Made by a program: the position numbers and the translations under genes. DNA of 64,000 bases. Origin: Holacanthus passer. Its lineage: Eukaryota; Chordata; Actinopteri; Pomacanthidae. A model generated the notes under the pieces. It had not been told where the DNA came from, did no database searches, and was given only the letters and a program-made list of their open reading frames with translations. The DNA is taken from NCBI GenBank assembly GCA_025331565.1, contig JAFREQ010000045.1:2108001-2172000 (forward strand). The letters are read 5' to 3'. Shown here one piece after another: positions 1 to 14,555 of the stretch; position 1 is the stretch's first letter, and each line of letters starts with the position of its first letter.

Positions 1-2676
1 CAAGTTTTCTAGGTTTGGGCACTGGTTTAGTGCTGCTCTGTTGGACCATGCAGTACTGCTCGGTCATGGCTCCATGTTCTGTCAGCTCTCTGTAGGTGTA
101 AGAACCAATCATACCTTCCTGAATCCCCTCCATCATCACAGATTTTATGCTCTCCACAGAGGCTTGTTTCTCTCTAATTTGCTTGTGCCCTGGTGTAGGA
201 GCTCTCCTAGGGGACACCACGTCCGTCTGTACTTTGATATTGTCCTCTTCATTACTACTCCCACTGAAAGCCCCATTGCTCGGCGATGGTGGATCCTCAT
301 CATTGTTATTCCCAGTTTTATCCTTGTTGATGGTATCGATGGAGGCAGCAGGGCTTTGCAAATCCAGTGCATTAGATTTCAATGAGCTGATCTCCTGTTC
401 TGCTTCAGGCTCCGGTAAACAGGTCGTGTTAAGCTGATTGGCCACACTTGACCGTGTCAGAGTGGTCGTCCAATGGATCGTTTCTTCTTCCTTAATTGTT
501 AGCCGCACCTTCATCTCCACTGTCATGCTGCCGTCTTGGTTGACTCTAAAAGACTTCTCAATGTCATCCTCTGTAGGCAGCACACACTCCTTCCCTCCAA
601 CTCCATCACCAAGACAGATGTCACCCTCTGTTTCTGCTACTGACTCCAACATACAACCCGACTCCAACTCCATGGAGTTTGTCGGGTTACTGGGTAGGTC
701 AAATGAACTTTCTGCAATGGAGTCATGGATCCGATTCACGATGTACCTCTCAGATGAGGGGGAGAATTTTCTTGACTTTGAAGCATATAATAGAGATTTC
801 TTTTTCCCTTTTCAGCCAGTCAGTCAGGTAGAAGGAGGAGAAGGTTCAAGTAGAAAGGCCCAAAAATTTCAGGCAAGGATTGAAGAGGAAACCCAGGGAG
901 CATGAAAGAGAAAAAAAGAAAAATTAGAAAGATGGCACAACTATTCACAGCTCATGAAGAACAATAGCCGTCAGCCACGTAGACAGTGCATGTAGGTCAT
1001 CTATGGTATTATGCATAATATCGTTGCCTCAGCATATTCCCAATCTTCATCCCATGAGAGCAGGTAGATTACTACACACTGAACATACCATATGAATAAG
1101 GGTCTATTAATGTGAATAAATGTCCTCGTCAACTCAATAAAACAGATTCTTATGTCAACTTACGGTTGAAAGCCTTCAGTCTCCTGACACTCATTCGTTT
1201 GGTAGGCAGAATTGTTAGAGATGGTGATTTCTGTGCAATATAGTTTGCAGGCCTGAATGGCTCCCTGCCTGCAGCCACTACAGTACCAGAGCACAATATC
1301 AAGCCTGGAAGACCATCAACCTGCAGAGGACAGAAAAATAAAAGCATCTGTCACTCTGATGGACTAGAAAAAAAATATTAACTGTGAGTCCACATATGTT
1401 ATGGAGCAATATAATTACCAAGTACATGCATGTATTGTATATGTGGGACAAGTCTAAATTATTATTTGTTAAAATGGCACCTTTCAAAACCAGCTGGGTC
1501 TAAATTTACAATAGATCCTTCACCCAAAGCTTTACAGTGAAGTATCCCAGAATGCCTTTCTATGTATTAGGATGAGTTGCTAAAGGAGCTTAACACTTTT
1601 TCTCCTCATGTGACAGTTATTTACAGGCATGGTTTAGAACCAGTCCATTATGGGTCAATAATGATGCAACCAAAATGTAAAACTTGTATATCAATGTTGT
1701 ATTTTTAACAGACTCATTTGAGGAAAATCATATTGTGCTATGTATCTGATCTATATATTGTTGTTCTGTCGGAATTTTGAGTGTATTCGGATATAAAGCT
1801 ATTATGATGTTATGTAATATTGTCAGTGTTTTGCAAGATGAGGCTTTACTTGAGGATGTTTTTAGATTTCAGATTGAACCTGAATATCTTTGTCCTTCAG
1901 TTTGTTAATCTCTCCAACAGGCTTTTAGTTTTCTTTGATTTCTTGGCATTAGAAGGGAAGAGTTAGTGAATATATGATGGTGTTTTTTGTAAGTTGTCAG
2001 GCCATAGTGTTGAGAAAGGGCGAAAACTCACACGTCTGCCATCAGGTGTGTGTAATTTCACCACATGGAACTGGATCATCTCTGAAATATATTCCAGGAT
2101 GGACTCAAAAGTGGGTGAAGTCCTCTTGTTAAGCACCACTGTGTGTTTTGCTGAGGGGTCACCATTGCGAAAAACCAGTAGCCTCTTTGGTGTACGCACA
2201 ACCACCGGCTCCTTCTTGTGGATGTTCTGGCCGGGGAAGAACCTGGCCTGCTGCACAGTCCGACGGCGGGAACTCACGGGCCTGGCGTGATACCAGGGTG
2301 GCAGCTTCTTCCTGGCCAGTGCCAGGTTGATCGGTTTTACCCTGCGGCTGTCAGAGCAGATGTAGGATTTCCCATCCTCCAGTTCATCCAAGGTATAAAT
2401 CGCATGAACGCCACGAGGTGTGGTGATGTTCCTCACCCCAAATGGTAGGGGAACCTTCTTAGAGAGACTGTCCAGGAGCGCATCGAATGTTTTAAAAGTG
2501 CGGTTGTTGATGACCATCCGCAGGCCATTGAACTGAGGATCTCCACTTTTGTAGAAGCAGACCCGCTTTGATAGGATCGGGTCGATGATGCTTGGGTGGC
2601 GTACGGTGCCGAAGGAGTGCCCGCTCCCTGATAACTGGTCAGGGGGGACCCTACGAAACCCCGGCTCATTCATCAT
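1..2676 (-). CDS. rp1: rp1, doublecortin-domain photoreceptor protein (5' coding part, truncated by window edge)
   Basis: RP1 is a microtubule-associated protein of the photoreceptor axoneme needed for outer-segment disc organisation. I read three coding exons on the minus strand: 2676-2032 (215 codons, phase 0 end, donor gtgagt), 1320-1164 (157 nt, acceptor ctctgcag, donor gtaagt) and 807-1 (open to the window edge). Exon 2 carries DCX1 at about residues 37-118 (FYKSGDPQF, VPLPFGVRNI, TPRG, LDELEDGKSYIC) and the start of DCX2 from about 165 (LLVFRNGDP, VVKLHTPDGRR). Exon 3 completes DCX2 (GTVVAAGREPF). The last exon opens with EDDIEKS, NQDGSMTVEMKVR and EEETIHWTTT, which I recall as conserved in vertebrate RP1. 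The intron between exons 3 and 4 has phase 1, as in human RP1. The ATG at 2676 lies 10 nt inside an exon beginning at 2686 (acceptor ccttccag). A consensus donor (ctag|gtgagt) at 3823 could end a non-coding first exon. The introns at 808-1163 and 1321-2031 show nothing recognisable. Most of the protein lies beyond position 1. Confidence 0.95.
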
Positions 2677-5600
2677 CTTTGATTGGCTGGAAGGGAAGCA
2701 AAAGGCAAAAGAATTTGATATTTAGTAGAAACATAAAGGGTTTTTTCAACATGATGCTTCTCAGTTTAGGTTCTGTACAGTTGATGGAACAACAAAAGGT
2801 GAAACAATGATGAGCTTCCTCTCCGGAATCAACAGTGAGGAGGTTCAAAATGTTTCTGAAGTTGCTTCCACACATAAAACTTTACACATTTGTCCAGTAA
2901 ACAATAATTTTCACATATATCGTAGGTTTGTTTTGTCTAATTTTATAACTACGCAAAGAAAAGAATGATGCACAAAGCTAAGTGTGAAGATGTGTTTTTG
3001 CTATGTGAGACTCGTGATGCATTAACGAGAATAAAACAGGGTTTGTCTATGATTTATCAAACACAACACAACAACTGGGTCAACATACAAACATAACACC
3101 ATGTTCAAGACAACTTAAATAATTTATGAGGTGTAAACAGCTGAATGACGTCTTGCAAGCATATGTTGTTTACTTGGTATGACAGTGGCCATCAGGTAAC
3201 ATGACCTCACTTCTGGGAAACCTGCCACGTGAAAGGCATCTTAAATTAATTGATTAACTGGGCTTTAACAACACATAGAGGACAAGTGATGCAGAAATGT
3301 TTGGCTCATTATTTTCTTTTACCAGGATGTAGTGCACCCAGTATTTCTTTTAGCAGCATTATTAGACTGTGTGAATAATTTTATACCACATTTCAATGTT
3401 ATGCTTTAATATGAATATACTAATTGACATGATCTATGAAAACAGAAATCCTATGTTGTATCATATAACTAACTGAAACATTTCAAATCACTCAATCAAA
3501 ACGTTTTAAACATTGAATTGCTTAATTATTGGACTTCACAATGAAACAATTAAATGATAAATTAAAGAATAATATTAATTAAAACTGATTTTATTAAACT
3601 CGCATTTCATTGTAGGAAGCACTATTAGTATTATTTGTCAGTAGTTCAACGTTAGATTTTGTTTTTCATATTCAGGATGAAATTATTGTTCAAACAAAAA
3701 AGATCTGGTTAAAATTTATGGTCATGACATATCTAATGCTGCAACATACAGCATAACTGGCAGTACACAAGTTTAACTCAGCGAGCAAACAAACAAATAG
3801 CAGGATTTCAAAATGAACTCACCTAGGTCTGCATCATGAAATTCCCAACCGTTTTCAAAGGATCCATGAAACGTTATTTCGTGCTCTACATGATGACTGC
3901 TGCTGAACTAACTGCACAGCAACAGCTTATTTCAGGAGACACCATCACGGTTAATTTGCTTAATCTTTGCTTAAAGTTAATCTCCACTGCGAGTGCAGTG
4001 CTTGGAAATCCTCTTCAGAAAGGTGTGTCACACAGATGCATGCAGAGCTGTCATAGCAGGGCCAACAGGTGGACTAAGTACCTGAGATTTATTCATTATA
4101 GATTTTATGTTAAACAGGCCTCAAACACATTTGTACTGAAGTTTTACCGTGGGAATATATTATCAATGGGGTCTTCTTTTGCTGAACCAAAACAATTTTT
4201 AAAACAAAAAAAGTCACTCTTAGCGTGAGATACAAGTGGAAAATAAAAAATATTTCGCTCTCAAAAGTTGTGTCAGTCCAATATTAACTTCCTTTTTCCC
4301 CTTAAAGGAAGTTACTATTAAACTGACATGGCGTTTTGTTCTTATTTGAGACCTAAATGAGAGTACAACACTGCACCTGCAGAAGGTTACACGAATCAAA
4401 ATGAGAGCAGCAGATGGTAAACTGGAGTCCGGTTGTAATATTCGTGCAGGGATGTAATCTCATTGAGGACCTCCTTAGATAATAAGGATTAAGGGACTCT
4501 CCATTAGCAGGACCCTTAGAGAGGAGCACTTCTTTTCAATGAAAGGAGTGAACGCTCACTTTAACACCTGCAAATAATTAGGTTGATTATCAGCAAATAA
4601 GTTATATCAGAGATTAGTTTTGTCTTTGGAGATATGACCTCATGCAGTATCTATGTTAGTATGAAATGAAAAATGTAAAAATAACATGGGCATTCCTTTT
4701 AATAGCAACTCACATAGGAGCTTTTATAGTCCCTACAAAAATACGCATGCTTGTTCTAGAAATACAATTAAGTTTAGAAGGGTAGTGGAGTCCAGTAGAT
4801 TAGGTTGAATCGTATTACTGAGGGTATTAGCCGGTCATGTATACGCTTAACCATGAACTATCACGAGTTGCATAACAGTTAGCAAAACTGGGTCTATTTC
4901 TGGAGTGAAAGGGATTAGTCGACAAGGGATAACTTCATTCCACAGTAACCCTGGGGCTGAAGTTAAGGAATCAAAGGAATATACAAAAGCGATCAGGTTT
5001 CAGCTCAGTAAGAATGGATAAAGTGATGACACCGTGTCATACTGTTTATTTGACTGCTGTAAAAATATCTCAGGTGTGTACGAAAGAGACAATATGTGCT
5101 GTAGGAAAGAATTCCTGCTGAGCCCGAGCAGACACAGATTCAGGAATGCCATAGGAGGCTCCCATGTGCCGAGCCCCTGACCTGTTCCCAAAACAACAGC
5201 GAGCACAAAAATGTGAAAAATCCTTTAAAGGAAGCTGGGGAGGGGGACAATGGAGGAAGCCCTCAGAGTAAACAGGTAGGCCTGAAGCCTGCATGCCCCT
5301 CATTCCAGCCCTCCGCTGCAGAGATAAGAGACAAGCAAATGTTGAAACCAAGCGGGCTGGTCGCACTGATACAGCTGCACAGATCCTGCCAAACATACCC
5401 GAATCAGACTGAAAATAGGCCTGAGCCGAAGCTCTGCACTCAAAGTAGCATGACAGGTAATAGCAACAAATGTCTGAAGCTCCATTTGTCACATAACCTT
5501 CCACGTCAGAGTTATAACGAACCAGCTGGTGATATGAATACTGTTATTTTCCCTTCACATGATTACATGTGAAATCACACGCCGCCATGACAGAGATATC

Positions 5601-7765
5601 TGTCTCTGCGTTCCGGGTGTATTGTCACCCCTGCCATGCTCTATTTTTAAGTCCTTGCGCCTATACTGCAACTAATTGGCGCCAAGTTAGATTCAAACCT
5701 ATGCTGTTAATGGGAAAAAATGTGTGATATGTTTTGGCCCTTGTCCCCTTTCTATATTTGTCCCAGCGTCCTCCGTGCAGCTGCTCCTCCAGATCTGTCT
5801 GCCTGTGTTCCCATCAAACACCTCTCTTCATATATTGCCTCAATTCTAGAGGCGAGAGTCAGCTCCTGCTTCAAAGGGCAGAAATACACTGGTGGCTACA
5901 TAGAAAACAACAGCAGTTTGCGCCGATGTTGTGTCGTGTTTAGCCTCTGCAGTGTCATTTGACGTGAAATGCTCAGCTTGTTTTGCAGCCCTTGTAAGAA
6001 GTGGTTAAAATTCCAAGCATTGCAGCTGTCAGGAATTCAATTATAAGTGATGCAGCTGCACTGTTTTAAACATTCACTTCAATTAAAAGAAAGGCAGCTG
6101 ATCCTGGCTGCAAAATATTATCTCTTCTGAACTTTTCTTGCGCCCTGAATCACTCTCTTCTTCCCAGAATGCTTGAATATGTACAATGATGTTGATAAAT
6201 TTCATTTTTCCTTTGAGGCCAGTTGAATGTGAGATAAAAAAAAAATGGCAGGCAGACGTCAAGCCACAAATATGCTTACTATTCAAAATTCCATTCAAGT
6301 TGCATACATCTCTTTTCCCCTCCTAACTTCCAGTGGAATTCCCAGGTTTTGAATGAATCCCTGCCAAACAGGACTCATAAGGTCACACCACCGCCGCCCG
6401 TCCCCTCCCCGCCAAAACCCCTCGCACAGCAGTCAGAGGTCCCCACCCCGTCCATTTTGAGCGCTCCGTATCAGCTGTGCCAAGCTTTTAATCTGCCTGG
6501 TGACATCCCAGTGTTTCCTGCATGGGACAGAGAGAAAGATAAGCACGCTTCTCTGTGCCGTAAATCACTCCACACCCACACTCGTTCACTGATATCACCA
6601 TTATTCAATTAGGCTGCGCTCAAACCGACCACCATTCTGGGTTATTACAATCAGACGCTCGGAGATTGTTTTCACTGTATTTTCATTTTTTTAAACCTCT
6701 TAACAGCGTCTGCTTTAATTGTTCAATGGCAAACATTTAAATGAATGTTATTGCCAATGGTAAAGTGCCCCTTCATACTTCACAAACTACCTTAAGAAGT
6801 ACATTTCATCTGCAATTAAAAGAAATAAGAACACAGAGACAGTGATACAAACAAAAGGTTTTTATTACTTAAATTGAGCTAAATTAGTTTGCTAATCTCT
6901 GATTGTACTTGGACTTTACATTAAACATATAAGATTATAAAAAGAGGAATAAGCGTTTTTATTTTTCTATGCTTACCCTATGCTGCTCAGTGACACACGT
7001 TACAGCGAGCTCGACATTTTCTGTTGACTCTTAACACTAGTTAGAAGGTTAACTAGCATTAATATGGTAGATAACAGTCAGCTGACAGCCAACACACGAC
7101 AGCATAACTTGTAGATGCACGTGCCTTATGAAAAAAAAGTTCTATGGAAGAAACAGAGACGGTTAAAATGCGAGAGAGAAATCTATGTAATAAAGGGCTG
7201 TCATTTTATAGGTTTTCACTGGGTCATGTTATGTTAGCGTTGACATTTTAGCCAATTAAGCCAAGCCGACATTCTTCTTGTTTCTTGTTTGCAGAATACA
7301 CCTTATTTTGCACCTCAACTAAAACAGTAAAACGCTGCTTCAATGTTAATGCATGCCCTAATAATAATAAAATGACATTATATATAACACACTGAATTTG
7401 GCCTTACTTTGCATAATGGCCAATTTTACTTTTAACACCTTGAGTATATTTGCTGTTAAAACTTATGTACCTTTACTTAAGAAAAAGAGTCCTATATCTG
7501 AGACAGCATTTTTCTTTCCCGTCTCTTTTCTTTTAACCAGAATAGTTTCTGTGTATGTCTTTTTTGAGAGTCTTGTCAGTTTAAGGACAATAAAAAGACA
7601 ACTCATAAAGACTAATAAATACATATATGAAGCAAACAGATGAATAAATCATGTGACAAGTCTGTGTCTTTTGACTGTGTGCAGATTGAGAGGATAGAGT
7701 ATATCAGCAACCAGGCCTCTCGGCAGCAATATAAATACTGATATGCACAGAATGTGGACTATTAT

Positions 7766-7779
7766 TCTCCAGAGGGCAG
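7766..7779 (+). promoter_or_regulatory. CTCF-like motif (12 of 14 consensus positions)
   Basis: The 14-mer starting tctccagagggcag matches CCASYAGRKGGCRS at 12 positions, including the AGAGGGCAG core. It lies between rp1 and sox17 and reads on the plus strand. It is only a motif match. Confidence 0.3.
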
Positions 7780-8212
7780 CGGCAGGCAGGGTCCTCCTCA
7801 CCAAAGGTCTCAATACCACATGGCTGTTAGCTTTGGAGGGCCCGGGCGGAGGGCCAGTCCGCTGATGGGACAACCTGGCTACACACGACCCAGATAGCGG
7901 CCCGGGGTGAAGAGTGATTTATCCGTCTGCGCTCGCATCAGACAACCTTCCTCTGATTAAGGGTCGGTCACTGAGTGGAGTGGAGAGGGCGAGACAGGCG
8001 GCCTCCCTGTGTGAGACACTGGCATCCTGACCGCCACACAAATGGACTTTCCAGACGCTGCGAACAGCACACGCACTGTACTGTGTGCCTGCAGCGAACA
8101 CACACATTCATACACACATTCACCAGCGGGCATCTACACAGGAATGTGCACGTAGTCATTATTTCTCTTCACTCTTTTATTCATAAACACTGGCTCACTT
8201 ATACACACTTAA

Positions 8213-8237
8213 ACACATACACACACACACACACACA
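8213..8237. repeat. (CA)n microsatellite
   Basis: Uninterrupted AC/CA dinucleotide run. Confidence 0.9.
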
Positions 8238-9622
8238 GCAGAGCCAAGATAAAGACTTATTGAGCTGGCCTTGACATTCGCTCAACCCGACAACAAAAGG
8301 ATGTGGTGGATCTGAGTCGCCCACTGTTTGACTTGTCTCTGTGGGCTGTTAAAGATCAGTGTTCCTGCTGGTCAGGGTTCACAAACAGGTTACCAGCTCC
8401 ATCAATTTCAATGGAGGTGGTGTTTATTGTAAGGGAATTCTGCAAGCGTGAAAAGTACCTGTGTCATAGTTGCTTCAAAGTAGATTATAGGAGCAGTAGT
8501 GTTGATACTTGAGGGATTAAAAAAAATTGTATTCACCTATTACTGATTAACCAACAGTTATGGTCAAATCAGAAAGATATTCTAGGAAATCAATGAGGAA
8601 GCTCTTGTAAAGAAAAGTTGAGCTTGAGATGTTTTCATAAATTGCTCAAAGTCTTTTATATGACAACGTCTTTTGATCCCTTTCCTGAATTTTTTTATTC
8701 CTGATTCCTGTTCTCATTGCATCTGCCTCAATTTCTCACAGTTTCAGCCCCATAACTGTCCAAATGTTAAACCCTTGTATGACACCATGTGCCACATCCC
8801 CAGCTGCCGTTTCACATGTGATATTCATGCATTATCGCCTGACTCCCCCTGCGCCCTGTGATGTCCTGTGTTGGTTTCTTTCTCTTTAGTTTCCTTTGTT
8901 GTAGATGTTCACAGTGACCATCTGTGACTGAGTAGCTGTTGCTCTGAGTCTTCCTTCTACTTAACTCGGATTTAAAATCATGTACATGTATCTCTGCTGG
9001 TTCACCTGTTGGAATCATGAAAGAAATGACACTTACAATATTGTTGTTTTGCTAAAAGCAACAAGGGAACGGCTGCATCTTGTTTCATGACACATGTACA
9101 ATATGACAGTAATGTGTAACTGTGAAGGGCTGAAGCTCAAAATAAATTGAATCATTATTTCTTATTGCAGAATTTACTTAATCTGAGGACATAATAATTA
9201 GCATGTTAAAAGATTTAAAATCAAAAGTAGAGTAACTCAGATTTTTACACAACAAAATGGACAGAAATAGTTTCACAGTGTAAAAGGAAGTGGTAAATGG
9301 TCCAGATCCTCAGCACAGATTAAAATTTTAACAATATGAATCTGTCCATGAATTTTATGGCGACAACCTCCCTCTGATTTGTACAACATTCAGGAAAACA
9401 GAGGACAAAACCTGGAAACATGCTTCATGATGTCAGATGTCACAATATGTTGCAGTATTCAGAGGACTTTACTCCACATCTTTACGACTGAACACAGCCT
9501 GTAAAACCTTTTACACGGTCAGAGAACCCAATCAAACAGCACGCATTATTCCCTACCGTCCTCACTGTAGATCGAGCTGCAAAAGTGTCATCAGACAATA
9601 ATCAGAAGCAGTTCAAGTATGT

Positions 9623-9662
9623 GTACACACCCACCCACATACACACACACACAACACACACC
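9623..9662. repeat. imperfect (CA)n microsatellite
   Basis: CA-rich run interrupted by ccaccc and aaca. Confidence 0.8.
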
Positions 9663-11860
9663 TCTCCATATTTCACATATTACATTAATAAAGCAGCAAC
9701 ACGGGAGGAACTCTGCAAGAAGAAACAAAGACAAACATTAAAATCTGGAAAGGGACAATAACTGATTTTACCTGCAAATCATTTTTGGTTATTGCTGTTT
9801 TTACAGCATTTTAACTACACAACAATATGATATCAAATGTTCTAAATATACAGTAATGTGCAATTATTTTACAAGAAAAGATGAATTTTTAAGGGCTCCT
9901 ACAGCCATGTTTATAACAAACAAGTACTTAACAAACCAGACAGTATTACAATAGATGATTTAAACTATAAATAATAATAATAATCATGCAACACTTATGA
10001 TACATTATGAAATTTTCTGACGTGTTGTAGGGCTGCTATAAATAAGCATTTAAAAAGCATGGTGCTTTAGCTTAGCTGTAGAAATATCAATCTTATAGAT
10101 ATTGATCTGTATATCTAAACTGACATTAAATTTAGTATCATGACAGAATTCTTACATTTTCTACAAACCTTATATGTCTTGCAGTAACTTTCCTCATCTT
10201 CTTGCTTAATGATACATTAGTACAAATCATATTTATATGATGCACCTTTTATGTAATTATCATATAGTTCTCATGTGATTTTGGTGTTTTACAGTTTAGC
10301 GTAACAGTCCTTTCGTGACATGTTACAACAGCAGTAACAACAGCAGAGCTGGAGCTTGAACCCGGCTGTGCGTGACTGCACAGCAGGACTTCTGTCCAGG
10401 ATTACTGGGCCACGTTACCTCACCTGGATTCATATGGGCTCACGTGCTCTCACCTTCCCTCGCTCCAAGGACTCTGGACTGGCCTCAAGTCAGTCACCTC
10501 ATGTTCCAAGTCGGAGCTCACATAATCATTTGTTTTGTAAATTCATAAACCTGTTATCTTATGTATTAACATTTGCATTTAACTATAACTGCAACTACAT
10601 TACATTACTACATTTTTTTGAAGGCTAAGAAAGCGAGTAAGCAGGACTTTTATTGAGAAAGGTCCATGTATGATTCCTACCACAGGTCAATATTGGATTT
10701 TAGGAAAATGACATAATATGATATAATCACTGGTTATATAATAACTAGTCAAAATGCATGAAAGATATCTCTTTAAATGTTTTGTTAATCTAATGAAACA
10801 AATTTAAAGTTGATAAATCACAATTTCTAAGTTAGTCTGTTAATTTGTGACATCATATCCTAATTATTTCTTCCCATCAATAAGCCAACATGTAAAAAAT
10901 AATATATGAAGTTCCGCTATTACAAATTGAAACAATTCACTTTATCAACAGGGCAAAATGTTTTACACCTGAGATTAAACCACAAAGGTCAATCAAGGTA
11001 ATAAAATAATGTTAAATTATCCAGAATTTATTGTGTAAATATATGCACAAAATTAACATTGCACTTTACATATCTTATTAAAGAAACATATAAATTTTGT
11101 TTCTAAAAGTTACCAGTAAATAATTACATTATTACCTTTTTGCAGACTCTCACCTGGTAAAGGTTTGATTTCACAGTGAACTTCCTGTAGTCCTGTGCAC
11201 AGCTGACCCCTGGTGGCAACAGCCGACAGTGCAACTGACTTCTGCAGAATTAAAACCTCTTTGGGAACTTTTAAATGAAGAAAACATTAAATCAGAATTT
11301 CACTTTTATAGATTTAAAGTGTGACCATCGGTGAGTACGTCTGTGTCAGAGATTGTTATCTGTCAGTGACAGACCGGGTCCACACAGAGGAGACAGGAGC
11401 TGCAGAGGGAGGAACACACCGTCAGCTTTTGGGGAACTGGAAGTAGACTGTTTGCTATTTCAGTGGAAATGTGTTTGATATTTGTTTGAAGTTCATAATC
11501 CAATAACATGAGCACAAATACACTTCCTGTGTAAGAGACAGCTTTCAGACAGACTGTGTTATTGAAAAAGAAAAATACCAAACAGTGTCTAGACTTTGTT
11601 CTGGATGTAGGTTCACTCAATTTAAACATTTATATAAAAATATGATACTGTGACTTGTTTTTATTAATGTGCTCTGACCCAATTTGTAGATGATAAAATT
11701 GTAATAAAACCAGAACGGAGTGAGTTTGGAATTTGTCAATTTAAGCTTAAGTTTTTAATATTCAAAATGATGAAGGAGCCACAGAACTGAGGATTTAGTT
11801 TGATGTTTTATTAAAAAAAGCAGCATAATAAATATCAATAGATTAGTCTTACAAATCTCC

Positions 11861-11935
11861 CATGCACAACCCATTAAACTAACTAACTGCTGTATATTTG
11901 ACCAGAATTTAAAATAAAACTAAATGCTCTCCAGC
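11861..11935 (+). repeat. dispersed repeat, copy 1
   Basis: A roughly 75-bp stretch ending in agaatttaaaataaaacta and aatgctctcc. It is closely matched at 14475-14555. Both copies also share an upstream segment reading cattaaactaac or caataaactaac. The family is not recognised. Confidence 0.6.
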
Positions 11936-12174
11936 AGAATTCTCAAATCTCCCATGATCCCTTATCAAACATGTGATCGTGACCCAAAGGAAAAACTGTG
12001 ATCAACACTTGCAAACAGCCACTGAAAATATTTCAGTCTAAATAACCGCAAAGAGAAGTTTACACAAATGTGGTTTCATTTATCTACCATATAATAAACC
12101 TAATAATCCTTTTTATTGAATGCTAATGAGAAGAGAAAATAAAAACGTGTCACACACATTCACATACAGACTCA

Positions 12175-12202
12175 TTCACACACACACACACACACACACA
12201 CA
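12175..12202. repeat. (CA)n microsatellite
   Basis: Uninterrupted CA run. Confidence 0.9.
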
Positions 12203-12593
12203 TGCAATGGGACAACAAAGGGTAGTTGACCCGGGTCGTGACACTCTGCCCTCTCCCCTCTTTATTTAGACCATATTTTTATGTATTTTTATTTTTTAGG
12301 AAGTCCTACCGGTGATTCCCAAAACGGTGCGAGTGGTGTGAATTTCACAGAGCGTGGCTTCCTCTCAGACAGAGGATGTTCCCAGCCAATCTTTCATGGA
12401 TGGAGCAAACAGGAGTCATCGGAACGAGGAAGTGGAGACAGGTGCTCGGTGGAAGATTCAAAGATCCACAGAGGGGAAAACACACCGACAGACAATGGTC
12501 CATATTTATCATGTGAACTGCACCTCGGCTGAGCCCTAATTATTTAGACTGTCATTAAATTAATCCAGTGTCATTATCGGCCGTCCAACCTTT

Positions 12594-13212
12594 AATCAGT
12601 GGTCCCCAACATTTGTTCCCAGCACTGAAGGTTTAGTTCAATCATTTTTCCATTTCTTTAATCTATTTCAACTGTTTATCCATTAGCCAACTATATCAAT
12701 AAGTAATCCATTACTTTTTTTAGGTAACTATTTCAACAGTTTATTGTTTCAGCTTTTTCACCATCCATCCTTTTATCCATTAACCTACTTTTACCTACAT
12801 TTTTCTACCATTTCCATTATTTTAACTATTTGAATCATGCATCGATTGCTTTGAACTTTCTCACAATTTACTTTTAGCTATTTCAAACATTTTTCCATTA
12901 CTTTTACCTTTTTCAGTTGTTTATCCATTAGTTTTCAATCACATATCCATTATTTTTATCCATTTTATCCATTAAATTTTGCTGCTATGTCACATTTACT
13001 TTTAGCCAACTGTTTATTCATTAAATAAATTAGCTGCTATTTCACATTATTTACTTTTACCATCTATGTCAAACATTAATCCACGAACTACTTTTAGCTG
13101 TTTCACCAGTTATCCATTAGCTGACAGCTTCATCAGTTCATCCATTAGGCCAAGCTGCTTTTAGCTGTTTCAACCATTTTGTTTATCTATTTCAACCATT
13201 TTCCCATCACTT
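12594..13212 (+). repeat. degenerate minisatellite with a hAT-like left end
   Basis: The block opens with cagtggtccccaac, which resembles the terminal repeat of hAT-type elements. It then runs for about 570 bp as diverged tandem copies of a unit of roughly 25-35 bp built from ctatttcaac, tttatccatta and acttttagc. No matching right terminal repeat was found. I infer a non-autonomous element whose interior expanded as a tandem array. Confidence 0.65.
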
Positions 13213-14474
13213 TAAGTTGATCTAACTTCTCTTTCCACACAGAGCTACATACTGAATAAATGAACTGAAATGATACAGTCATTATAGGATATATACTGTA
13301 TGACTTATTGCTTTTCCTTTCTCCATGGCCATGCCTATAAACTGAAGTTTGTCATTAATGATGTTTAGTTAGTCACACTGTTCTTTGCCAGTGAACAACA
13401 TTGCTCACTTTCCTTACATGTTTCCTAAGAAGGGAGGAGCAGAGTCAACAGGGAATCCTGTAACAAGGGGACGCAAGACTCAAAGGGAGCAAAATGTGGC
13501 TGTAGTCTGCCAACACCTTTTAGCCTCCCAAAGAAAAACACAGCGGAGAGGAAACTGACTGCTGATGTAGTCATCTTATACTCACTACCCGCCTGGACAC
13601 GAGCTAAAAATTGTCCTGGACGCCACGAGGGGATTCAAACAAAAGGACGGAGAGTGCTGAGCTGATCAGGAGAGGCCTGGAGTTGATTCAGCTCCCTGAC
13701 TCAATTCCTGACTGTGAAACAAAATGTGTCAGCCAGCTTGAAAAATGTTCTCTGGCACCACACAACCATTTTGTAATCAGTCCTAGCTTCTCTTTCTGTT
13801 CCTGCATTAATCTGTGTCGCAACTGTTTATGATATCTGCATCTGTCATTTTACTCTTTAATTCACCGTGAAGTCAGTCAAATCCTGTTTTAAACATGCGT
13901 CACCTGTAATTTACACATTAAACAGCTTCAAAGTTAGATTAAATGTTTGAAGCTATATCACATATATTGTGTGAAATGTTAAATGTTATTGGTCATTTTT
14001 ACGGCTGCAACTTTGCATTAAACATCATCTTGATGTCAGTAATGTTGAAGTCTGTACAAGTTTCCTCGTATGTCAAAAACTAAACTGACAGTCTGTTGCT
14101 CTTTGGTGCAAATTTAAATTACATATATATTGTCTTATCAAAAACAAGTAGTAAAGACTTAAATGAAACAGAATTGAACCAAGAGATTTCTATGCGTCAT
14201 GTGTAACATTTAGGGACGTTTCATTAGCTCCTGAAATAGGTCAGTTTCCCCACAGAAAAATGGTTTTGTTATGTGTTTTGAGAGACTGATGATAAAGTCT
14301 ACTTTCATTTTATGATGATTTTGGGGCAACTTGTTCAGTAGAATGTCCCACATTTATGATCTAAAAATTTCAGTCGCGTTTTAGCAGGGGAAACTTTTTT
14401 GGGGAGAGAAAACACAGTTCTTTCTTTAATGTAAAGTTTTATGTCCATGTTGTGCCAGGCTGAGCTTTTGTATG

Positions 14475-14555
14475 TGCATGACCCAATAAACTAACTTACT
14501 CATTTACTGACATATACATTTGCCCAGAATTTGAAATAAAACTAAATGCTCTCCT
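14475..14555 (+). repeat. dispersed repeat, copy 2
   Basis: Partner of the copy at 11861-11935, same orientation, sharing the aaataaaactaaatgctctc block and the preceding cagaattt. Probably remnants of one interspersed element. Confidence 0.6.

Noticed and set aside
438..905. 155-codon plus-strand open frame
   Set aside because: Antisense of the rp1 last exon.
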